Positions 1 through 5,507 of a DNA stretch of 48,260 bases are shown here, in pieces. The stretch spans positions 1 through 48,260 of the forward strand of contig NZ_JAFFQA010000039.1 in NCBI RefSeq assembly GCF_016919065.1, given 5' to 3'. The stretch's first letter is position 1; every line of letters starts with the position of its first letter. Source of the stretch: Desulfobulbus rhabdoformis (GTDB lineage: Bacteria > Desulfobacterota > Desulfobulbia > Desulfobulbales > Desulfobulbaceae). The translations under genes were made by a program, and so were the position numbers. Below the pieces are notes generated by a model, which had not been told where the DNA came from, made no database searches, and was given only the letters and a program-made list of their open reading frames with translations.

Positions 1-2
1 CA

Positions 3-212
3 GTACGGCTAAGAACAGATAAGACCCGGGGCTGTGTTGCCCGCCGAACAATCTTGGCCATGGTCTATAAACTGGGAATGAGTGCAGAAAAAAAGTGGCA
101 AAGGCTACGAGGATTCAAGCTCCTTGCAGAGATTATCCGGGGCGTCAAGTTCAAGGATGGGGAGCCTGTCACCCCTTTAACAGAGGACGAACTGAACAGG
201 GCCGTCATTTGA
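3..212 (+). mobile_element. IS256-family transposase, 3' end only
   Basis: An open frame runs in from the window edge and stops at TGA 210-212, giving about 69 residues. Its signature pieces, TRGCVARRTILAMVYKLGMS, KKWQRLRGFKLLAEII and GVKFKDG, match the extreme C-terminus of IS256-family (Mutator-like DDE) transposases. The catalytic part lies outside the window, so activity cannot be judged. About 25 bases past the stop, the run TAAACACCAGACTTGACC followed by ATAACTC looks like the right terminal inverted repeat of such elements (inference from memory of family ends). The element would then end near 246. Confidence 0.85.
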
Positions 213-221
213 GAGCTATTC

Positions 222-458
222 TTAAACACCAGACTTGACCATAACTCGCCGGAGGCGTTCTGCCTGCAGTTCAGTCTTCAGTTGCGCAACTTGATTTTGA
301 AGCTGTGTCGTGGTTCCTGGTGCCGAATCGTTCATGGGCCTTTTCCTCCTGCTGGGGGGCAAAGGTTGCGGAAGGTCCAGATGGTAGTGTCGATAGTGGC
401 AAAGGCGGTCACCCAATGTCGTTTGGGCTAACTCAAGGTATTGACTATGATAAGTCAA
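222..458 (-). pseudogene. Small ORF apparently cut by the IS end
   Basis: A leftward frame reads MNDSAPGTTTQLQNQVAQLK, then TELQAERLRR, then runs into VMVKSGV and a stop encoded by the presumed IS256 terminal repeat. The coiled-coil-like glutamine/leucine pattern resembles the N-terminal orfA part of IS3-type transposases, but it is too short to identify. I read it as a remnant whose 3' part was lost to the IS insertion. The frame could also be chance; confidence is low. Confidence 0.25.
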
Positions 459-788
459 AAAATTTTAGCACAGTGCTCAGAGAACAACAAGAGGAACCTT
501 ATGAAAAAATAGATGGAAAATTAAATACTGTGGTACCAGTCGACACGGTGTTTGACATCTTCAGCCTAATCGGGTTTTGGCTCAAAATTTCCAAGTTAGG
601 GTGGTTGCTGAGGTTGATGGCAGACTTTGATATGAGGCTTGCTGCCCAGGAGCGAGGCTCTGGAGGAAGGGAAGATCTCTTGGGGGAGGCTTGTGAAAAG
701 ATAAGGCGGGGCAAGAATACCCCCCTCCCCGGTATGATGGGGGGCTGACCGGGAAGAGGGGGGGAAGATCTAGAGGGAGTTCTGAGTA
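247..788. other. Gene-poor stretch
   Basis: No credible gene is visible between the IS end and the palindromic element apart from the doubtful ORF on the left. A rightward frame at 305-748 has no recognisable domain and a composition like a shadow frame. The segment 715-775 is rich in C and G runs. The stretch looks like decayed accessory DNA. Confidence 0.4.
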
Positions 789-792
789 ATTA

Positions 793-933
793 GGGAATCT
801 TGAATAATTGCTTTTTCTGCCAATCCCGGCGTCATGCTTAAAATTTTATCCTCGGAATATCATCTATATGCCTGCGGTAAAATTTTGCGCAATCCTTGGC
901 CTTGATTGAAAAATCTAATTATTCAAGACACCC
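793..933. mobile_element. MITE-like palindromic element, copy 1 (141 bp)
   Basis: The ends are GGGAATCTTGAATAATT on the left and AATTATTCAAGACACCC on the right, inverted copies of each other. The complementarity continues imperfectly through both arms (for example TTAAAATTTTATCCTCGG against CCTGCGGTAAAATTTTGC). The element is flanked by ATTA at 789-792 and 934-937, consistent with a 4-bp target duplication. A second, 176-bp copy lies at 27621-27796 in inverted orientation. It carries no ORF, so it would be non-autonomous. Confidence 0.75.
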
Positions 934-963
934 ATTAGATTATTATTCTAGACTCCCAAAAGC

Positions 964-1710
964 TTAGAAAGTGTATGACAGACTGACGCCACCGTAGAAG
1001 GTGGTGTCCACGGCGTCTTCAACCAAAACGTCGTCGTCCATGGACTCGGTAAAGGCAATGTTGGCACCGATACCAACGGCATCTGTAACCTGATAGCTTA
1101 AAGAAGCGCTTAAAATATAGTTGAAAAAGCCTCCGTCAGCGTCCTCATCACCTGTGAAGAATTCAGCATCGTCTTCGCTTGCATAGCTGATGGTACCGCC
1201 CAGGCTCAGATTGGTTTTGTCATTGATGTCATAGGAGTAACCCAAGTCAAGGGTGGCATAGACGCCGTTGGCTTCGTCAACGTCAAAGTAGACGGTGCCG
1301 CCGATGGTAAAGCCATATCCCAGGCCATAACTGGCTCCAGCGTAAATCTCGGTGGTGCTGTCGGCATCCACACCAGGGAAGGTATAGTGAATCACACCAA
1401 CATTCATGTCAACGGCGCTTAAGGTGAAGGCGTAATTGGCGGTCAGGTCAATCTCAGAGAATTCACCGTCATCAACAGCGCCATCGTAATCATCGACATC
1501 AAAATTGCCCCAGACATTAATGGAAAAACCATTTTCTGCGGCAACATCGATGGAGGGCTGGATAACCATGCCATCATTAAAGGTCATGCCGCGCCATACA
1601 TAGGCGCTATTAATGTCTACGGCAGCGGTCGCCGTTGCTGCTTCTGCCTGTGATGCTGCTCCGGTCAGGGTGAGTGCGGCCAAGGCGGCCATGGAAAATA
1701 AACGTTTCAT
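964..1710 (-). CDS. Outer-membrane beta-barrel protein (Gcw_chp/TorF-like)
   Basis: 248 residues from ATG 1708-1710, chosen because AGGAGAG precedes it and a signal peptide (MKRLFSMAALAALTLTG, cleavage near AEA-A) follows. A longer frame starting further upstream would bury this signal. The mature part is acidic with alternating aromatic and polar residues, contains the AYVWRGMTFNDG segment near its start and ends in SLSYTF. A terminal phenylalanine is typical of BAM-inserted barrels. The YVWRG-type start and length fit the TIGR02001/Gcw_chp group of putative porins, whose substrate is generally unknown. It stands alone. A possible sigma-54 promoter lies about 140 bases upstream. Confidence 0.75.
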   Translation of the reverse strand: MKRLFSMAALAALTLTGAASQAEAATATAAVDINSAYVWRGMTFNDGMVIQPSIDVAAENGFSINVWGNFDVDDYDGAVDDGEFSEIDLTANYAFTLSAVDMNVGVIHYTFPGVDADSTTEIYAGASYGLGYGFTIGGTVYFDVDEANGVYATLDLGYSYDINDKTNLSLGGTISYASEDDAEFFTGDEDADGGFFNYILSASLSYQVTDAVGIGANIAFTESMDDDVLVEDAVDTTFYGGVSLSYTF

Positions 1711-2035
1711 GGTACTCTCCTTTTTCTGTGTCTGTGAGAAATCTTGCTTGTGCAAAACGACTATGTGGCCCATGGCACGCTCTCCAGGCTGTGTACGGCC
1801 CTGTTGCGTGATCTTGGGCAGAGTTCAATCTTCATCCTTTGCAAAGATTAGCATTTATGATGCCAGAAAAGTTTAGCTGGATGTTGCCTGAAAATACCTG
1901 TGATTTAATAGGGTTAATGCGGGAATGAGAGAGGGAAGGGAGAGAGCTGTTATTTTTTCGTTACAATTTTATTAGTTTTCTTTGAATATTATTACATAAA
2001 TGTGTTTAGAGCGAGCGAGGGGCTTGCAAAATGAT
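1711..2035. other. Intergenic region upstream of the porin-like gene
   Basis: No ORF with a plausible start or domain is seen here. The stretch is AT-rich around 1960-2010. It contains the candidate sigma-54 site and ends at the first ACCTGAA-type hairpin. Confidence 0.5.
1850..1865 (-). promoter_or_regulatory. Candidate sigma-54 promoter for the porin-like gene
   Basis: On the minus strand TGGCATCATAAATGCT places GG and GC exactly 10 bases apart, as in the -24/-12 consensus TGGCAC-N5-TTGCA. It lies about 140 bases upstream of the porin start. An NtrC-type activator is encoded elsewhere in the window, but no link between them is shown. The match is imperfect at the -12 T. Confidence 0.3.
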
Positions 2036-2077
2036 ACCTGAACCCGTGGGCAAACACCCGATGTCACGGATTCAGGT
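2036..2077. repeat. ACCTGAATCCGTG palindromic repeat, copy A
   Basis: ACCTGAACCCGTG is followed after 16 bases by CACGGATTCAGGT, giving a 13-bp stem with one mismatch. It lies just downstream of the diadenylate cyclase gene. On the plus strand a T run follows (TGTTTTTT), so it could also work as a terminator. It belongs to a family of about ten copies in this window. Confidence 0.85.
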
Positions 2078-2118
2078 TGTTTTTTGGCGGTCGGCACAGC
2101 CACAAGGGCCTGCTTCTT

Positions 2119-3549
2119 TTACTGCACTTCGAGGAATACTTCGACGTCGGGCCAGCGTTTAGCTGCCGGTTGAATGGTGGGGCGTGCAATTATTTTACAG
2201 AAAATTTTGCTGTCCGCGGAGATGGACTCGAGATAGATTGGGGTGGTGAGAACCTCGTCGATTTTTTTGCTTTCTCTGGTCACGGGGACTGTCACCAAGA
2301 CCGATTCGGGGCTGACGGTGATCTTTTTTATTTTCAAACTTCCCGGCAATTTTCCGATAATCTGGGGGCTGATGGCAACACGTTTTTCCATGACCGCTGC
2401 CAGTGTGACCTTAAGTTGCTGCGGGGAGGTGTCAAGCAGCGAGACGCTTTTGGGCAGACGAATGTTTTCACTGGTAATGATGATTGTCTGGGTTCCCTTG
2501 GCCATTTTGGAGAGATCGATCTTCACGCTGGGCGGATTCATGGCCAGATTGTCGATATCGGTTTTAGGCCCTGTGATATGCAGTTTTACCTCGTTTGCTT
2601 TGTCTCCCACCAAGACAAGTTCATTGGCAGGTGATGTGTAGTCAATACTGACCGGCAGGACCCGTTCAACGACTTCCCGCTGGGAAAGCATCAGGGCCGA
2701 CCAGAAGGCAATCGAGATGACCAGGCTTGCTCCAGCCTGGAGCAAGGTGCGCTTGCGAATTTTAAAGGAGCTGTCGCGACGAAAAATGCCCAGCTGCATC
2801 TGGTGGTTGATGATAGCCTGGGCAATTTCTTCGAGCCCCTGTGCCGGTTGCATGCTGCCGTTGGTAAAGATGGAAACCTGTCCTCGTTCCTCGGAAACAA
2901 CCAGGACAAGGGCATCTGTTTGCTCTGCAAGGCCCATGGCAGCATGGTGGCGGGTGCCGTACTCCTCTGAGATCCTGGTGGAAAGCGACATGGGCAGACG
3001 GACCCCGAACTGAGTGAGCCGATTCCCCTCAATGATGACAGCTCCGTCATGCCCCGGTGAGTTGTGGTCAAATATAGAGCAGATCAGGGGCAGAGAAGGA
3101 ACGGCGTTGAGTTGATAGCCGCCGGAGATCTTATCTTTAATGGGCTCCTTTCCTGGGAACACAAGAATGGCGCCTGAGCGTTCTTTGGCGAGTTTTACCA
3201 GGCTCTCTGCAATGAGCGTCTGGAGACCTGTCTCCATATCTTTTAGTCTATGGGGGGGGGCTGAGACTGCCTTTTCCAGTACTTTACGTAGTTCCGGTTG
3301 AAAAATGACAATCAGGCCGAGTACGGCCACATGACTCACGTTTTGATAGATCCATTCAATGCCTGTGAGGTTCAGTGCGTTGGCCAGAATGAACACCAGC
3401 AGCGCCAGAAGAATGCCTGCCATGATTTTCCAGGTACCGAGGCGAAGCAGGGTTCGATAGAGGAAAAAGAGGCCGGCGCTGATCAGGAGAATATCAAGAA
3501 CAGCTCTCCAGCTAATATATTCTTGGATAAGAGCAAGGGTAAGCCCCAT
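2119..3549 (-). CDS. cdaA: Diadenylate cyclase fused to YbbR domains (CdaA-CdaR fusion)
   Basis: 476 residues; AAGGAA precedes the ATG. Three hydrophobic segments (about 17-32, 42-60, 70-84) are followed by a DisA_N/DAC domain at about 105-225 with the DGA motif at 168-170 and RHHAA at 200-204. This domain condenses two ATP into cyclic di-AMP. A further membrane segment (about 268-288) leads to two YbbR-like repeats (about 297-383 and 388-470), which would lie outside the membrane. In Firmicutes CdaA and its YbbR partner CdaR are separate adjacent genes; here they form one chain. The usual motif is RHRAA, so the histidine at 201 replaces the arginine of the nucleotide-binding motif. No glmM, the common third partner, lies next to it. 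Confidence 0.9.
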   Translation of the reverse strand: MGLTLALIQEYISWRAVLDILLISAGLFFLYRTLLRLGTWKIMAGILLALLVFILANALNLTGIEWIYQNVSHVAVLGLIVIFQPELRKVLEKAVSAPPHRLKDMETGLQTLIAESLVKLAKERSGAILVFPGKEPIKDKISGGYQLNAVPSLPLICSIFDHNSPGHDGAVIIEGNRLTQFGVRLPMSLSTRISEEYGTRHHAAMGLAEQTDALVLVVSEERGQVSIFTNGSMQPAQGLEEIAQAIINHQMQLGIFRRDSSFKIRKRTLLQAGASLVISIAFWSALMLSQREVVERVLPVSIDYTSPANELVLVGDKANEVKLHITGPKTDIDNLAMNPPSVKIDLSKMAKGTQTIIITSENIRLPKSVSLLDTSPQQLKVTLAAVMEKRVAISPQIIGKLPGSLKIKKITVSPESVLVTVPVTRESKKIDEVLTTPIYLESISADSKIFCKIIARPTIQPAAKRWPDVEVFLEVQ

Positions 3550-3575
3550 GATTATTCCTTCATGGTTAACAGGGT

Positions 3576-3592
3576 CCTGAATCCGTGAGATT
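3576..3592. repeat. Half copy B of the ACCTGAATCCGTG repeat
   Basis: CCTGAATCCGTGAG matches the left half of the family, but no right half follows. The sequence TGAATC-CGTGA-GATTCA makes a small hairpin by itself. It lies just upstream of the cdaA start, within its probable 5' leader on the minus strand. Confidence 0.55.
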
Positions 3593-3821
3593 CACAGATG
3601 CATTGGGGTCAATGTATGCAACGTGACTAAATTAATAATGATTATACCAAAAACCAGTGCTCTGAAGAAGAATATTTCTCGGGCAGACTGAGTGTTTGCG
3701 TCAAATGATGAACACGAGGCTACACAGGGGAAGCAGAACCAGAGCAGGCAAGAGAAGGTCGAGAGGTTGCATGCTTACGGAAAAACTTCTGTGCATTGGC
3801 GTGTTGCCCCTTGAAAAAGGC
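3593..3821. other. Divergent intergenic region between cdaA and rpmB
   Basis: No gene is visible. It should contain the leftward promoter of cdaA, which I cannot place with confidence. The rightward promoter of rpmB is annotated separately. Confidence 0.4.
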
Positions 3822-3849
3822 TTGATTTTTCATGGCACACGGGTAATAT
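3822..3849 (+). promoter_or_regulatory. Candidate sigma-70 promoter of rpmB
   Basis: TTGATT and TAATAT are separated by 16 bases. Transcription would begin about 145 bases before the rpmB start, leaving a leader that holds the hairpin at 3951-3976. Confidence 0.4.
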
Positions 3850-3950
3850 AACCTGTTGTGGAAAAAAACTTATTTGGTAAACTCGCAAAATAATTTTACG
3901 CAACAGGCCATCTTGGAGTGAATCCAAGGGGTTGAAGAGCAGGGGACGAA

Positions 3951-3976
3951 CGTTCTCGACGCTTTTTGCGAGAACG
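3951..3976 (+). promoter_or_regulatory. Leader hairpin before rpmB
   Basis: CGTTCTCG pairs perfectly with CGAGAACG across a 10-base loop (ACGCTTTTTG). It lies 12 bases upstream of the GAGGAGAG ribosome-binding site. Many ribosomal-protein operons are regulated by leader structures; whether this one binds a ribosomal protein is unknown. Confidence 0.4.
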
Positions 3977-4000
3977 ATAATTTATTGAGGAGAGAGAAAC

Positions 4001-4195
4001 ATGGCCCGTAATTGTGAAATTTGTGGCAAAGGTCCCGCTACCGGCAATAACGTCAGCCACGCTCATAACAAGACCCGTCGTCGGTGGTTGCCAAACCTGC
4101 AGAGAGTTCGGATGGTAACTGAGAATGGTGGTACCGTTCATGTCCGTGCCTGCACCCGCTGCATCCGCTCCGGTGCTGTTGTTAAGCCTGCCTGA
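4001..4195 (+). CDS. rpmB: 50S ribosomal protein L28 (bL28)
   Basis: 64 residues from ATG, with GAGGAGAG upstream. It starts MARNCEICGKGPATGNNVSH and contains SHAHNKTRRRWLPNLQ, both diagnostic of bL28. Cysteine pairs CEIC (5-8) and CTRC make it the zinc-binding (C+) form. It is monocistronic: a hairpin terminator lies 22 bases after the stop. Confidence 0.97.
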   Translation: MARNCEICGKGPATGNNVSHAHNKTRRRWLPNLQRVRMVTENGGTVHVRACTRCIRSGAVVKPA

Positions 4196-4216
4196 TTTTC
4201 CCGGTTGCTGTATTGG

Positions 4217-4252
4217 AGGGCGAGTTGATCTGTTCATCTCGCCCTTTTTTTA
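4217..4252 (+). terminator. Rho-independent terminator of rpmB
   Basis: AGGGCGAG pairs with CTCGCCCT across a 13-base loop and is followed at once by a run of T. Confidence 0.9.
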
Positions 4253-4306
4253 TTGTGCTTGTGATACGTAGGCTTTCAGTAACTCTTTAAAAAAACCGAG
4301 AAGACT

Positions 4307-4564
4307 ATGAGCGAAGAAAAAATTCGATTTTTATCCTACGAAGATGCCTCACGCCTTGTCGGAGCCATCCAGGAAGAAGAAGATATCGATAGGGCGAACC
4401 ACCGCATCCTCACCGTCTACAGTAACACAGACAAAGAACTGTGTTGGTATGACTTTGAAGAGGTGATGCGTGATGCCGGAGTGGACGAGGGGGACCCCGA
4501 ATCCAAAGAAAAGGTCAGCGAGTATATTTTGCACCATTTACCCGACTGGGTTCTTGATATCTGA
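4307..4564 (+). CDS. Small acidic protein of unknown function
   Basis: 85 residues, very acidic (SEEKIRFLSYEDASRLVGAI, then EEEDIDR), with no cysteine pairs, membrane segment or signal. The frame uses codons like its neighbours and ends in PDWVLDI. The ribosome-binding site is weak (GAGAAG). It starts about 55 bases after the rpmB terminator, so it needs its own promoter. I do not recognise a family. It is convergent with the SDR gene; an inverted repeat, CAGCCCTCA/TGAGGGCTG, spans 4582-4620 between them and over the end of the SDR gene. Confidence 0.65.
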   Translation: MSEEKIRFLSYEDASRLVGAIQEEEDIDRANHRILTVYSNTDKELCWYDFEEVMRDAGVDEGDPESKEKVSEYILHHLPDWVLDI

Positions 4565-4587
4565 TTGAGCCCACGAAAGCACAGCCC

Positions 4588-5415
4588 TCATAAACTGCCT
4601 GCTGGCAAGGTTGAGGGCTGATCACCTCCCAGGACGAATCCTCCGTCCAACCGCAGGACCGCTCCGGTCATAAAATCTGCATCCCGTACCAGAAAAAGCA
4701 CCGCTTGGGCTACCTCCTCCGGCGTCCCGGTCCGGCTAAGAGGGGTATGCGTAAGCAGTGCTTGTTGCTGTTCTTGATTGAGAAGGCCCCAGCCTCGAGT
4801 TCCCGGTCCGTGCCGTTGATCGATGAGTCCGAGCATCAACTCATTCACTCGTACCATAGGCGCACCCATGCGTGCCCAGGTCTCCGTCAGTGCGGCAATC
4901 CCACGGTTCGCAGCGCTGTAGCCATCGTTGAAAAGCAATCCCGCAGGTCCACTGCGTCCGGTCAATGCGGCAATGGAAGAGATGTTCACCACGGCCGATT
5001 GCCTGCTCTGCTTGAGCAAGGGCAGGGCATGGTCAAAAACGAGCCACTTGGCCCGCAGGGTGGTGTCCATTTCCAGTTGCCATTGCTCCCGATTAATCTC
5101 CCGGTGGTAGCCTCCGTGTAAAATAGGCATGCCGCCCCGCTCAATATTGTTGATAAGGATATCGAGGCCGCCGAATTTTTCCCGGATGGCGGCCATCAAG
5201 GTGGCGACATCGTCTGGGTTGCGTAAGTCGGTTTTCAGGGTGAAGTGCTTGCCTGCCTGCGAGGTAAACTCATGCTCCATGGCTTCTACAGACTCGGGCC
5301 AGTCAAACCAGGGCAAAGCCAGGTGGGCTCCTTCGTCTGCAAGTGCTCTGGCGATGGCCAGACCTACTCCGCGGGTGGGACCTAAAACAAGCGCCTTTTT
5401 CCCTTTCACTTGCAC
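4588..5415 (-). CDS. Short-chain dehydrogenase/reductase, atypical active site
   Basis: 275 residues from a GTG start with GAGGAGG 8 bases upstream. The Rossmann cofactor motif is GPTRGVG (12-18) and NNIE stands at 89-92 in place of NNAG. A catalytic serine is available in NISSIAA (144-150). The active-site YxxxK appears as YSAAN (166-170), with asparagine where the lysine should be. The C-terminus contains the SDR-typical FMTGAVLRLDGGF. This resembles FabG/enoyl-reductase-like SDRs. Without the lysine it may have altered activity, bind without catalysing, or use another residue. Its substrate is unknown. Confidence 0.8.
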   Translation of the reverse strand: MQVKGKKALVLGPTRGVGLAIARALADEGAHLALPWFDWPESVEAMEHEFTSQAGKHFTLKTDLRNPDDVATLMAAIREKFGGLDILINNIERGGMPILHGGYHREINREQWQLEMDTTLRAKWLVFDHALPLLKQSRQSAVVNISSIAALTGRSGPAGLLFNDGYSAANRGIAALTETWARMGAPMVRVNELMLGLIDQRHGPGTRGWGLLNQEQQQALLTHTPLSRTGTPEEVAQAVLFLVRDADFMTGAVLRLDGGFVLGGDQPSTLPAGSL

Positions 5416-5507
5416 CTTGTTTTCCTCCTCGTACTCACTATAGTTGAGTTAATTTTTTCATGATTCCTTGAGAATCTTACTCTTACACCAAGCAAACAGG
5501 TTCGACA

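Noticed and set aside
305..748. 147-codon rightward frame
   Set aside because: No domain, signal or homologue pattern; it overlaps the decayed IS border and C/G-rich runs, and a competing leftward frame is equally unconvincing.
4582..4620. Bidirectional terminator CAGCCCTCA/TGAGGGCTG
   Set aside because: The stem is sound but the loop is long and no T run follows on either strand; it also covers SDR codons. Mentioned only as an inverted repeat.
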